This document shows, piece by piece, positions 1-11,736 of a stretch of 64,000 bases of DNA (its first letter is position 1; each line of letters begins with the position of its first letter). This stretch comes from Rhodocollybia butyracea (Eukaryota; Basidiomycota; Agaricomycetes; Agaricales; Omphalotaceae). Under the pieces are notes generated by a model. It saw only the letters and a list, made by a program, of their open reading frames with translations, ran no database searches and was not told where the DNA came from. Both the position numbers and the translations under genes were made by a program. The stretch covers positions 25,480 through 89,479 of the forward strand of contig JADNRY010000253.1 in the NCBI GenBank assembly GCA_015501585.1. Reading direction: 5' to 3'.

Positions 1-39
1 GTTATGTATTGGCTTGAAAGATTCTTTAGGTCTCCGATC

Positions 40-633
40 TCAGGCACCTGGTGGTTCATATATTCCCATCGTTTGACGGAACGGATGTGTGGTAGGCTTT
101 ATGCCTTCCCAACGACTTGTTTGTTCGTTGTCAGGCGGTAATGCCGCCTGTAATACCGCTGGCGTTACTGCTGGCGGTCGGGCTACGGGCATTGCTATGC
201 TCGTAAGGTTACCAGTATCTGGTAACGGTCTGGACTTACTCATTCCGGATGGTCCGGACCAATGTTCTACCGCGGTAGCTATATGGTTTAGTGCTTGCGC
301 ACCTTGTCCATAGAACTGCGATAGTTCTTGCATGGCCTCCTTGAGGTCATTCATGTCTGCGAAGCCTTTATTGCTAAAGGCTCCCTGAGACTCATTAGAC
401 TCAGATAGTTTATTGTGTGTCGTATTCGACGCACGCTCACGGATGTCTTTGACATCACTTACATTCTGCCTGTCGTTAGACGGCTCAATTTCAGGACTTT
501 GTCCTGCATACGGTGGTAGTCGTGAACTATGACTACCGTCGTGTGAATTTATTGGTGACGTGGCATCACCATGTTGTGAGTGGCGATTGCTCGCATCTCG
601 TTGGGACTTCTCTGAGTTCCTGTTTTGGTCCAT
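40..633 (-). CDS. Putative Gag-like N-terminal ORF, 197 aa
   Basis: This 197-residue ORF starts with MDQNRNSEK. It is rich in Ser, Asn, Gln and Pro, with one predicted helical stretch (about residues 90-125) and a Pro/Ala-rich tail. It begins about 410 bases inside the inferred LTR start, where Gag usually begins in Gypsy elements. No zinc knuckle or protease motif is visible before its stop at 40-42, so it is either a short Gag or an ORF broken by a stop. I do not recognise it by family; the Gag call comes only from position and composition. Confidence 0.35.
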   Translation of the reverse strand: MDQNRNSEKSQRDASNRHSQHGDATSPINSHDGSHSSRLPPYAGQSPEIEPSNDRQNVSDVKDIRERASNTTHNKLSESNESQGAFSNKGFADMNDLKEAMQELSQFYGQGAQALNHIATAVEHWSGPSGMSKSRPLPDTGNLTSIAMPVARPPAVTPAVLQAALPPDNEQTSRWEGIKPTTHPFRQTMGIYEPPGA

Positions 634-965
634 GTGATCGAACTTTTGTTGATTTTGCTTGGCGCTTTTGATGCGGAGTAAGAGTGGTGATAATTGTTTA
701 GATTACTTTATAATTCTAGTTGAGTAGTTATTACTTCTCGTAGTTTTGTGCACACAATCTTTTAATAAAGATTTTTGATGCTCAAAAAAGTATAACGCCC
801 TTAGGCGAGAGTCTTACGTTCACACGAAAGAGCACGACAAAGGCTATGCGATTGTGTACTCGTAGTGTAGAAGAACTACAGTAATTTATGTAATTCGACT
901 AGTTATAGTAATCGAAATGAATAGAATAGAAATGATATCTAATCGTAAGATAAGATAAGATAAGA

Positions 966-1009
966 GTCGCGATGCGACAAAAGTTAAGGCCGCGCCATAA
1001 GGCGCGGCC
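966..1009. repeat. Two adjacent perfect hairpins in the putative LTR
   Basis: Bases 966-978 read GTCGC-GAT-GCGAC. Bases 988-1009 are a 9-bp perfect stem (GGCCGCGCC / GGCGCGGCC) around an ATAA loop. A GC-rich stem-loop in an AT-rich LTR could be an RNA structural signal or a terminator-like fold in the retroelement transcript; its role is not shown. Confidence 0.6.
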
Positions 1010-1109
1010 GGAAGGGAATCAGGCAAGATGGGGAGGAGGCGTTACAATCAGAGATCTTACTAACTCAGTATTTATTTACATTTTTCTTGAACATATGAGA
1101 TACTGATAT

Positions 1110-1445
1110 CCATTTCCTAGCCTGAACGCAACTCGAATGCTCATCCAAGTGGCGTGAAAGTATGTAACGGTCTTCCCCTTTTCTTTCTGTGATACTCACA
1201 TCCCTGTAGTCTTAATGTCCGAAACCATCTGCATCTTCTGTAGGTTTGCTTCATTATCTTTTCTTATCACTCCCTTACATCCATTTGATAGCCTGAACAC
1301 AACTCGGCTGCTCATCTGACTGTAACAAAAGTGTTCTGTGGTCATTTCTTTTTATTTTTCTGATTTTCACATCCCCATAGGCTCGACTCCCGAAAGCACC
1401 TGTGGCTCTTGTACGTTTCCTTCCCCTTTGTTTCCTTCAAGTCAC
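1110..1445. repeat. Imperfect direct repeat, about 173-bp period
   Basis: Two diverged copies start at 1110 and 1283. Both begin CCATTT, then share TAGCCTGAAC, AACTCG and TGCTCATC, a pyrimidine tract, and CACATCCC further on. No ORF crosses them. Likely an old tandem duplication in non-coding DNA. Confidence 0.55.
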
Positions 1446-2556
1446 CTGTTTTTGTTAGGCTAGTGCAAGTCGTCAATCTCAAATCACCGGCAAACCGGTT
1501 TCATCTGCCTTGTCAGCCAGCAAACCTGTTTCATCTGCTTCTTTGCAGCCCACCATATGTTTCCTCTATGTACAACATAACTTGATTAATGTTTGTTCTA
1601 GATGATTACTTCTAAACCTTGTCCCAAATCTCAGGTTTGTAGGTTGTTCCTTTGAGCCATCTTATTGCAATTGACTTGTGATTCTACCCCAAGCCTGTTA
1701 GTTTCAGCTGTTCTTTCCTGGTGCTAATCTCATGTTTTATTTTCATTCAAGACGTCTGCTGCTACATCAAACATATGTGCTAATCCTTCTCTTGAGCCTT
1801 CATATGTTGATTTTTGCCTTACAGCCTAGTTCATTATATGAAGCACGTCGATAGGTAAGTCTATCTTCTTATCACTTTCCTAATCTGACTTATTAGAACC
1901 AATGAGAATAAACAACCTTCTTTATTGGTAAATGTGAGTTTTTTTGTGTCATCAGTCGAGTTGCTACTGACTGGCATGAAAAGTATATGTTTTTTGTATC
2001 CTTGCTGTATTGCTCAAGTTGTCGTTGTACTATTGCTACTGTACTGGGCTCTTATATTTGTAAACACTGTGTTGATGTCTGTAATTCATTGGAATTTTTG
2101 GAGTGCATGTAGAAACTTGTAAACCTTTAGTAGCATGTGAACACTGGTCAATGTTGGGAGTGTGTGTAAATACTTTTAAATCCTGAGAGCATGTGTAGAT
2201 ACACTTATATCTTGGGCTTATATGTAAATATTCTCAAACCTTTGATGGTATGTAAATAGCCTTGAATGTTTGATAGCATGTAAATGTTTGAGAATATGTA
2301 GATAATCTTGAACATGGGGGGATGTGTATATACTGTGGCATGTTTTAATAATTGTACATACTGGTAACTTTGTTCCAGATTTGGAACGATTTTATAATTT
2401 CTCCCAAGTTTCATGACATGGGAAGGGATGTGAGGTCGTTGGCAGGCGGGGCCATGAGCTGGGACTTTTGCTGATGGTGATACAATGGTAAAGAAAAACA
2501 GCCTTATGCTCTTTGACACCATCTTGAGTGGGCACATCATTCCCTACATAACTTCT
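1446..2556. other. Non-coding; degenerate AT-rich short repeats
   Basis: No convincing gene. Between about 2100 and 2350 phrases such as GCATGTGTAGATA, TATGTAAATA and GCATGTAAATG recur at roughly 25-40 bp spacing, suggesting a decayed minisatellite. The open frames here follow this repeat and lack supporting features. Confidence 0.4.
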
Positions 2557-3053
2557 TTATACTTTCTGCAACAGTTCACTATCCATTCCTGGGTTAGGTA
2601 TTGTTCTGTGGGAAGACGTTGATGAATCCGGGCACAAATCTGGCCTGAAACTTACCAGAGTCTGCGAATCAGTCAGTATGTTCACATTCCCACTAGACCC
2701 TCCTCCAGGGTTCACAATTTTCTGCATGTTCTGTGGTTTGAAAAGCTGTGAGTTCGTTTGAGTAAAAAGCGATAAACTACTTGACACATGCCTGGGGAGG
2801 TCTATCCCAACCGTCACTACTGGGGGACTCGTACCCGACACTCAAACTTGAAGATTGTTCTTCTACTCACCATTTGAGGACCTTTCCTCTGCTTGGGTCT
2901 GGGATTCCTGGTCTGTGCTGCGCCATGATTTTTAGCCTTGTCAGTGTTACCATTTAAACTTTCTTCATCCCAGTCCATCTCATTGAGCTCAGCAAGGGCT
3001 TGTGCACGGTATGTCTTGGACATGGTAACATCTGGTATGTCAGTATCTGGCAT
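2557..3053 (-). CDS. Possible small hypothetical gene, exon structure unclear
   Basis: A 78-residue frame starts at 3053 (MPDTDIPDVTMSKTYRAQAL) with an acidic stretch (NEMDWDEES) and a basic tail (RNPRPKQRKG). A GTGAGT donor near 2861 could splice it toward the frame ending at 2557, but the obvious acceptor leads straight into a stop. I do not recognise it. It may be a relic of a mobile element or chance. Confidence 0.2.
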
Positions 3054-3818
3054 GATACTTGCTTTTACTCTATGATAACAGAGTTGTTGAGTTATTGTGA
3101 AACAGTTATATGTAGACCTACAGTGCTTTCATTGCCCATTGGTGCACAGCGCAGTAGTCTTTGCTTTATCTAGATTAGCCCTTTCTGTAATCCGGGCAAA
3201 GCACTTGATATAGATAAATTGTTATTTTAATTGAGACCATGTGCAGCAAATTTTTCGGTAGACCATGCAATCTCAATCTACCAATTGTTAGTGATGATAC
3301 TCAAAAGAACAGGTGATGTACAATAGTTAGCGCTGCTGCAAGTGAAGCCAAACAAATGGGGCGGAATGCCAATGGGAAAGTTGAGCCACTATAGGATGAT
3401 GCAACAGTCCTGTCCTTGCTGCTACAGGATCCTAAGTTGACAGCTCAAGTACTCACCCCGGCATAGTAGAAACCAAAGTCAGTTATTAGTGTTAAATAGA
3501 GAGTTATGGTGTATTTTGTTGCCATGGAGGTTGAACTGGTCTTGAGCCCAAATATCAGTTGCAAGGGCTCGATATGGCCAAATTATGGTAACCTATTATC
3601 TTTGGATGAGCCCCATGTTTTACTTGCAAGTGTGGGCCACCGCGCCAAGCGTGTGGCAGGTATGAGTCCTGCAAGACGCTAGTTATGGATTGTGCACTGC
3701 AACAACCGCTGACGAAATGTAAAAAACCGAGGGCTACAAAAATGGAAGTATTATTAAGATGGATAAATGCCATGTGGTGAAAAGAATGTACAGCACCAAT
3801 AATCCACGCATTAGAGGT

Positions 3819-4782
3819 GCAACCAAGAGGTGGGTGATCTCTGAATCGGTAACACTGATGTGCTTGCGTGGCCTTGACAGTTTTTTTGACAGCAAACTGA
3901 TGGCCGCCCAAAGCCATTACAGCGGTTATGGAAACTGTTGTTCGGCACAAATTTTTTTTTACATAAATAAATAATTCTGAAAAGGGAAGCGCCTGTGATA
4001 TCTCGCCGATTATCAACGATTATCCACTCAATATCACCCATCGAGGACTGGTATCTTCACAACATAGCTCATAATCCATTTCTGCTTTGGATCTTGCAAT
4101 TGCTAATGCTGCGCCGCCCTTGAACAATGTCTGACTATGCTCCCTGCCCAAATAACAGATCTCTTATCTACAAAGCTTGAAACTTGGAGGATAATCCAAA
4201 TAAAAGCAATTTCATTGTTGATATACCCATTCTCAAGTAGCAAAAGGCATAATCCTTGAGATCCTTGCCAATATGGTGTAAAACCATGCACGCGCAGACC
4301 CAGCGATAGAGATCGCCGCGCGTGCTTCCCTTTTCGGAATTATTTATTTATGTAAAAAAAAATTTGTGCTGGACAACAGTTTCCATAACCGCTGTAAGCA
4401 CTTACCTTTGTTTTTTTCGTCGATTTGTTCTGCTCTGTAGTACATGCACTTACACTAAATGTTTCAACAAGCTCAAAATATTATTAAATTACTCAGTTCA
4501 AACTGCTCAGGAATTGATGGTTCTACGAGATTGTCTTTCCTAACCTCTCCCGCTGTTGCTTCTCCTCCCGAGCTTTTGATTTGAGAAAACACCAAGTCAC
4601 TGTTGTCTCCCCTAGGCAATAAGTACTCGACTCCGGCTTACACCTTTGTTAGAAAGTCTGCTACTGCGACAGCTTGGTGACGGCTTATAGGCGGCCATCA
4701 GTCTGCTGTCAAAAGACTGTCAAGGCCACGCGAGCACATCAGTGTCGCCGATTCAGAGATCACCCACCTCTTGGGTGCAACC
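3819..4782. repeat. Interrupted inverted repeat, 172-bp arms
   Basis: The left arm 3819-3990 matches the reverse complement of 4324-4397 joined to 4691-4782. Shared blocks include GCTTCCCTTTTC, CATAACCGCTGTAA and ATTCAGAGATCACCCACCTC. The right arm is split by about 293 unrelated bases (4398-4690). The arms flank about 330 bp of spacer. This resembles a foldback or decayed TIR element with a later insertion; no transposase is visible. Confidence 0.7.
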
Positions 4783-5989
4783 ACAACGGTGTTTGATGCA
4801 AGAAGGTTCAAGAGTAAAAAGGTATCAGATGTGGCAAAGTTTTGGGTAACATGGCATATACAGTGGGTAGATCAAAAAGTCACATGTCAAGCGCTTTGAC
4901 ATTTCTAAATATGGGGAAACAATTCTTCCAAATTTGGGCAAGATCAACCCTAATCGGGAAGAAAAACCCACGCGAAACCGGCCATAAGGACAAGCCTTCA
5001 TTACATTCAGGACTCGTAACCTGTGCAATGTGCATAGTAGAATTTTCCCACTAAGTATCAATAGCGTTGACATCCTTGTCCTCTTCAGTCAGATCACGCA
5101 CTAACTTGCTCACAGCTCCCTTCTATACTGAGCTGCGGTCCTGAGCCTTAAGTATTCATTGTTTGTAAAAGTGCTAGAACAGGAAAGGTTCGGCCCTTCG
5201 CCGCTTGCGGCCAGTCCCCCCAGTCATATTATTATATCAATTGGGTTCGCGTTGCTCACCCAATAAGTATTAATCTCGGCAGTGTATTTGAAAGCCATGA
5301 AAGGTTGCCGGTTACCCGTATACCTAAGTTAACCGATATCATGGAATCGGCATGGAATGGTGCAGCTTTCAAATGTAGCTGGGAGATGCATGATATGGAG
5401 CTCCAGCATCGGGTTACTTTTTCTCTATTTTTAGAGAAAGCAGAGATGATAATAGACTCGACAGTCAGCGAGAGGTGATTACATGGTTTTGCCAGGTCAC
5501 CTAAGGTACCTAGTTATCCGTGGCGCAACTCAGTTTTCGTTGGATCGTAAGTGCTATATATATGCTGTTAATCTTGTGAATCGGGTCGTTCGTGTTCATG
5601 GGACAACACACCACGACTAAGCCCGAATTCCAAAAAGGCCCTATCATACCCGTCGGTTTAGACTTGCTATTATCATCGGAAGTCTGAATCTTCTATGGTT
5701 TTCAAGTTCGACACTATATCTTCAACTGATCTTGTGCTTTCTCGCGTAGTTGTGTTGGATTTGATAACCTATACCCGCTAGGATCTCCCTAATATTGAAC
5801 CGAATTCAAACAAGTGTTATCAGTAAGAGAATGAACATTGAACGGACTATATTCGCATGATTGACTAGTACAAGAAAGAGCATGAGATACATACTAATAC
5901 TGCAGTAAAGATGCAAGCAAAAGTATATATTCACTGAATGTGGAGAATTGAACCTGGTCATCTATATCTTCCTTACAGCCTCTCAATAC
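4783..5989. other. No gene seen
   Basis: Six-frame reading shows only short frames without recognisable domains or plausible exon chains. It separates the inverted repeat from the first peroxygenase gene. Confidence 0.5.
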
Positions 5990-7101
5990 CTAGTTTCGCA
6001 AACCAGGATCCTTGGAAGCAAAGAAGATTCCCCCCTCAAGGGTCGTCGGTACCCTCAACCCGGGAACAATCGACACATCGCCTTCAGGCTGGAGTCGGAT
6101 CCAAGGACAAACGATGGGACCGGAAGGGGCCCATTCGGTTATGGCACTCCCAATTGCGTCGGTTAGATTACCAAAATTGTCATCGTCGATACGTACGTCG
6201 GAGCGGTGCCATCCTTCCTCTAGAGGAAGTCGCTCTTGCGAGAAGAATATCCGTATGAAACTGCGGGTGGTGGGAAGGCATGATGAGCCATAAGCCACGC
6301 ATACAAGATAAACACTTACTCCTTGGGCGCGACACCAGTAGTAACATTTCCGATGACACTAAGATAAAAGCCGGATTCGATAATTCGAATCGTAAATTCC
6401 TTGATTGTGTTAGTGAGGTTTGGGTTGATGAGGCTGTCCTCCGTCAGACGTTGTTGCAACACCTGTGCGGCAGAGGTGGCATTGTAGTAATCCACGCCTG
6501 GGTTCGAATTGTTCAGAGTGGAAAACACGGTCGCGTTGAAGTGGATATTGTCCCCAATGGCAAGATCATTTCTCGACAACGAGGCATCGTGTTCGAGAGT
6601 GCCGTGACTAGAAGAACACCATACTTAATTGGAAATGCTTCTAGTAACCGGTACCAGAATACATACAGTGCAAGTTCTTTCAACGCGAAATTATCTGTGT
6701 TATCGGTGGTAAGAAGCCCAAGTTTGGCTACTAGAGGCATGATACTAAGGTGAAGGTTGAATCCCTCTAAGAACAATGGTTTTGTTGAGTATATATACTA
6801 GTCCCTAGACACGAGAACCAACTACTCACCCTGGATCGCACCAAGCGCGATGGGAATGGTGATATTGCTCCCATTCCTGGGCAAGAATCCATGGTTGGCT
6901 AAGCTGTTGAGAATAATCGTCTATGTTTGATGCGTCGAAGGGAGATGGTTGCACATACGTGTTCAAACCGGGACATGGGCCTCGAGAGTCGGTGGGCCCA
7001 GGAGCCTGCCACTGGTGCGCACTCCAATCAATTGAGTCAGAAGAACCTCTGACTCCGATGGAGAAAGTGAGCGCGATGAGAAATATAAGCGAATTTTTCA
7101 T
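5990..7101 (-). CDS. Secreted heme-thiolate peroxygenase, short (family I) type, copy 1
   Basis: Five exons read by splice consensus: 7101-6959, 6903-6830, 6766-6667, 6607-6320 and 6260-5990. The summed length is 876 nt, giving 291 residues in frame. An N-terminal hydrophobic signal peptide (about 1-20) is followed by the PCP motif in GPCPGLNT, whose Cys is the axial thiolate ligand in this family. Next come LANHGFLPRNG, and EHD in GTLEHDASLSRNDL, the pattern of short chloroperoxidase/peroxygenase enzymes with H2O2-driven oxygen insertion or halide oxidation. Several N-X-T/S sites suit secretion. The C-terminus is longer than in its paralogues (about 20 extra residues). Family assignment is firm; substrate is unknown. 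Confidence 0.88.
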
Positions 7102-7157
7102 GAAGTGAAAAGAGATGAAGAACAATGTCTGACTGGTAGAACTCTAGGACGAGAACC

Positions 7158-7165
7158 ATTTTATA
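7158..7165 (-). promoter_or_regulatory. TATA box of peroxygenase copy 1
   Basis: TATAAAAT on the minus strand, 57-64 bp upstream of the ATG at 7101. The same motif in the same place occurs upstream of the other intact copies. Confidence 0.55.
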
Positions 7166-8550
7166 CCACCACGTCAGGTCCGATCTTTTGGCCTTCGGTG
7201 TTTCTCGCCCAGCGAGGCTGACAGTGCACTACCGTGACTTCCCGACAGCAGTGACCTGACTCGCTGCGGTGGTGTAATGACATTTGCATTGTTAGTAACA
7301 AGTGGCGAGCGAGATGAAGTTCCAAGTATGACAGTGTTTTGCTGATCGCAGTGAATCTGCCAGTTTCGGCAAGGATTTTCTCGATGTGCAGTTAGTCTGA
7401 AGGCTGTACACAAACGTCCATCTCCGCAGGGTTCATTCGTGATTTCTTAAGCCCAAAACTGTTGAAAAGCTGTCGAGCAACGCTCAAGCGGTATCTACGC
7501 ACGTTTAGTGGAAGTCAGAGGTGATTATGAACCCAGTAACAAGTGAAGAATTTCCTGATTCCGCCGTCATATCTGAGTTCCTTTGAAATGCTCTTTTTCT
7601 CTGTATATACCCAATCCTTCATACTATGCGATCCCTGAGCGTTCGGAATAGACTGGATCCAATCAGAGGGCGTGCAGGATCTAGATGGTGGTTTTGCAAG
7701 AATAAGAGAAACTAAACAATTGAGGGCAGCTGAATGACGCGGTGGCGTCTCCCAATCAGTTATCCGATCCATGTGGCTTCTCGCTTGCTTGGCATAGAGG
7801 TAAGTGATGAGTCACTATCTTCATTCCCATGTTCATCTTTGCTTTCAAGTTCGTTTACTTCGCCCCTTTGTTAAAATCCAACGTACCAAGTGGGGGGAGC
7901 AGTCCTGTCGGAGAGACCGTTAACAGATTAGCGTGAAATGACCTCGTGTTCGAGCAATAGATTTGCCACCTCTTTCTGGACACAAGTTCGTACCTTATCG
8001 ATTATCCTTCATTTACTTCAATAGTGCAGGCGACCAAACACCGTATAGGCCTCAAAACGGTTTTAAGATGTAGCTGCGGCATGAAGAAGTTTCTCGTCAG
8101 ACCAGGACATCTCGCTTTGGAAGCTCAGAGGCCTCTGCAACCAGATGATTATTCACCACGTCCCGAGTTATTTCGCCGTTCTCTAGAAGCATGTACCTGG
8201 CCAGCAGGGTATAATTGGATATCGCAAGTCACAGATCCTAGAAGACACACCTGGTCTGATGATAGAAGTAGATTTCCGTGAGTGTCGCCTCGGTATATCA
8301 TGAATTCATGACACAGAAGTGTTCGACGGATTAAACTTGAGCGCGAGGGTTCACGTGAGAGCCTAAAGACGATTCTATCAACATCTTCCACCGGGTTCCA
8401 ACTCTTGCACCGTGCCCATGAGCTGGCTCGCTGACCTTCTATGCTTCGAGCTGTCTGTTCGGAATTTTCATGGTGGACAGCTATCCAACCATTCACCATT
8501 TAACGCCACCGTGATCAGTACGGCCCGCCAATTATTTGGGCGTCTAATTC
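7166..8550. other. Intergenic, divergent promoter region; no gene seen
   Basis: This 1.4-kb gap lies between the divergently transcribed peroxygenase 1 and the MFS transporter. Short frames at 7515-7772, 8024-8281 and 8149-8499 have no recognisable domain or splice continuation. It may hold regulatory sites for both genes. Confidence 0.5.
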
Positions 8551-11386
8551 ATGTCTCCTCTCACGTCTGAACGCGAGCCATTGCTGCTCAGAAGTCCTGT
8601 TTCCCCAAAAACACGTCCTGGGCCTCATGAAATCTCCAAATCTATGCGATATGGTATCCTTGCTGGTGTCTGGATCGCTACCTTTCTTTCAGTACGTCAC
8701 TGCTCTTTCTGAAAGAGATTTCAGCTAAATCTTCATTTCTAGTCTGTTAATAGTGAGTAAGCTGTGGCGTTTAGAGTGACGAGAAATTGAACCTGGATTA
8801 TAGTGACATTGGTTCCAACTAGTGCGTATAAACCTATACTGTCGTTATGATTGAATGATTGAACATTTCCTTAGTGCTGCCGTCAATATCCTCTGAATTC
8901 GAGAAATCGCATCAAGCGAGTTGGCTAGGCACAGCGTACGTGTGCCTCATTCATGTATGACGTCCTTAAACCCATAAATCACGCTAGTTACCTCCTCGCC
9001 ACCGCTACATTCACTCCGTTATACGGGCGCTTGGCAAATGTAATGGGAAGACGAGGAGCCGCACAACTTGCAGTCCTGTTTACAGGGCTTGGAACCGTTG
9101 CCTGTGGGCTCTCCACTAGCATGGAGATGCTCATTGTTTCGCGTTTTGTATGCCCGCTGTTTTGCTATCGCCGGCTGGCGTTTCGCTCACTGCTTTTATT
9201 CAGATTGCCGGCATCGGAGGCGGCGGAATTAACACCATATCAACGCAAGTTCATACGTCATCACGAATATCACGAATTCGACTGAACCCCTATTTGTTAG
9301 AATTGTCGTCAGTGATATGTATTCTTTGAGAGTTGGTTATTCTTGTATTACTTTGTTGCCGATATACTCATTGATTGCTCACAGGACAGAGGATTGGCAC
9401 AGGGTGTAGCAAGTGTCTTTAATGGAGTAAGTTTCAGTAGGTTTTTGATGTCGTTTGCAATGCCAATATTCTTTCCAGTTTGGACTAGGTTTCGGAGGAC
9501 CTCTTGGTGGATTGATTACTGATTGGTGAAACCCTTCACTTCGGGGCCGTCTCATACGCTTATCTGCCCTAGGTTTGGTTGGCGTTGGGCCTTCCTTTGT
9601 CAGATTCCTATATTTCTAATTTCGCTGTTGTTTACTACTATCAACCTGCGATATGTAACGAAGGGTAAAGGGAAGAGTACAATTGAAGTCCTCAAACGAA
9701 TCGATTACTTTGGCAGCTTCACCTTGCTGGTTTCGGTATGTTTTCTAGTTGCTTTCATTGGTTGCTTCGGTTTGATGTGATCTACTATAAACTAGGTTGG
9801 CTCGATGCTGTTGTTCCTGAGTACCCGCTTCAACGAAAACCTCCCAGTAAGACTATGAAACCTCCCTCTTACCAAAACAACTAACTCCATAAAAGTGGTC
9901 TGACGCTCGAGTCATCGCTCCATTGGTCTTGTCGATCGTCTTCTTTATCCTTTTCGTTTTGGTGGAACTGTATGTGGCCCCCGAGCCTGTGTTAGCCCCC
10001 TTCCTTCTGAAACAGAGAATACCTGTTCTCGTTGGGATGTCCAACTTCCTCGTGTCGATAACCAACTTCACCATCACCTACTTCTTCCCGATGTGGTTCC
10101 AGACAGTCATGCTCACGAATGCATCGATCGCGGGTTCGTCTATTTGGTTTCTTTGTGGACCTCTGGTGAACATGTCAATTCTCAGGTTTACACATCCTCC
10201 CGAATAGTCTTTCCATGTCCGTTGGTTCACTGTTTGCTGGTTATATGATGCATCGTACCGGAAAATATAAAATGATCAATCTGATCTTTGGGATTTTCCC
10301 TTTCATCGGCACCATTTTGATCAGTCAGATACACGAAAATTCTGGATGGGTTCAGTCATGGTTTAGTATCGTGCGTACATTGCTATACTTACGGGGTTCA
10401 CGATATCTTCAACTCAAATACATTAGATTCCTATGGGATTTGGGAATGCTGTAGTCCTGCAGACCATGCTAAGTCTGTCCTTCATTCCTTTACCTATTAA
10501 TGATGTATTGACCTCGCTCTATTCCCAAAAGTCGCTCTCTTAGCGCATATTCCTGGTGAGTCATCTTCTCGACAATTATGTTTCTTTCTTAAAGTTAACG
10601 ATCAATAGAATCTCACATGGCGGTTGGGACTGGTTTCGGGCAACTTTTCAGAGGAATAGGTAAGCTGAACTATCACCATTATGTCGTACCTGACCATCTG
10701 CTTTCTTTCAAGGCCAAGTGGGAGGTGTTGCTATTTCCTCTGCGATATTCCAATCAAAGCTGGAGAGTGCACTGAGGGAACGCATTCACGATCCTAATGC
10801 AGAAGAGGTAGATCCCCTTTATATGAATGGCTCACAGGCTAACAACCTGTTGGTTTCTAGATTATTGCTCATATCCGACAAAATGCCCGGGCTATTGTGA
10901 CCCTGGAACCCGAGCTACAGCGCATCGCACGAGACTCATATGCCGTGAGCTTGAAGATGGTATTCGCCTTCGCTTCCGCGTCAGCTTTGCTGGCGTACAT
11001 CGTCCGTTTGCCAGTACGTACTTTCATGTGGTCGCTATACCTCACACTCATCCCTTTTTTCCCCGCCATGATAGATCCCCGAAAAGGATCTAGATAGCCG
11101 TCCTCGTTCGAATTCTGTTGCTCCACCGCCAAGTTCAACGCTTTCTCCAGCGCCTGTACCAAACAACCGCAGCGAAGAGCGTGAAATCAGTCCCGATGAC
11201 AGTATTGTAACCACCCCGGACTCTGAGATTGGTGAAACCGATGCTTTCCCCGTCTCAAGCTCGCCGAGATCGGCGATGAGGCACAAGCGCCGCCTTTCGA
11301 CTTTCGAATCCCCGGATGGTGTGATGGACTTGGAGAGTAGGCGAATTGGAGGTTCTGCGAGAACTGGGTCGATAGACGACTCTTAG
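8551..11386 (+). CDS. MFS transporter, vacuolar basic amino-acid (VBA/DHA2) type
   Basis: An intact chain of about 19 exons encodes roughly 620 residues, starting MSPLTSEREPLL. The N-terminal EREPLL fits an acidic dileucine vacuolar sorting signal. Many hydrophobic segments follow; MFS motif A is seen as GRLANVMGRRG after the YLLATATFTPLY helix. The C-terminal half carries FFPMWFQTVMLTNASIAG, GYMMHRTGKYK and GTGFGQLFRGIGQVGG, typical of fungal DHA2/VBA-like proteins, then a Ser/Pro-rich cytosolic tail ending at 11386. Early exons are tiny (8743-8752 and 8804-8821). Intron 9245-9300 has a GC donor. Likely drug or amino-acid/proton antiport at the vacuole; substrate not determined. Confidence 0.88.
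9245..9300 (+). other. GC-AG intron in the MFS gene
   Basis: The donor is GCAAGT and the acceptor TTGTTAG. Removing 9245-9300 restores the frame reading TISTIVVSDMYSLR across the junction, matching the conserved MFS segment. No GT donor nearby keeps the frame. Confidence 0.7.
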
Positions 11387-11736
11387 GCAATCACAGATAC
11401 ATGGTTAAATAGCACGCCAGTTTTCTTTTACGAGCTTGATACCTAGGAACTTCGTGCACGTCTTAGCAGCCATCCCTTGTGCATCTCGATACCATGCATT
11501 CGTCCCTCTGCAACCCCTCTTCCATTGTTTTAATGTATACATACTTACAGCTGGCTGATAAATGACGTGATTCTTCCGTTCGGGCATTTAGCAAAAACAA
11601 ATTTCATTTACAAAAAAAACCAGCATGGAAACCAGGGAAATTGAACAGAGAAAAAGGAGGAGGGGAATCATGATAATAGTAGCTTTTTCACATCGCCAAA
11701 TTTAACAGCCGGCCAGTTCTGCCGGAGGTGGATTGC
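11387..11736. other. Short intergenic gap, no gene seen
   Basis: Tail-to-tail gap between the MFS gene and peroxygenase copy 2. It probably contains the 3' untranslated regions of both. Confidence 0.5.

Larger units (their letters stand above)
1..1046 (-). mobile_element. 5' end of an LTR retroelement (Gypsy-like), cut by window edge
   Basis: On the minus strand a sequence starting TGTAACGCC at 1046 runs through an AT-rich stretch with hairpins to an ORF starting at 633. A TG start, a few hundred non-coding bases and then a Gag-sized ORF suit a 5' LTR plus leader. The 3' LTR and pol lie outside the window, so the LTR end, primer site and target duplication cannot be checked. Class is inference; it could be another repeat family. 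Confidence 0.42.
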
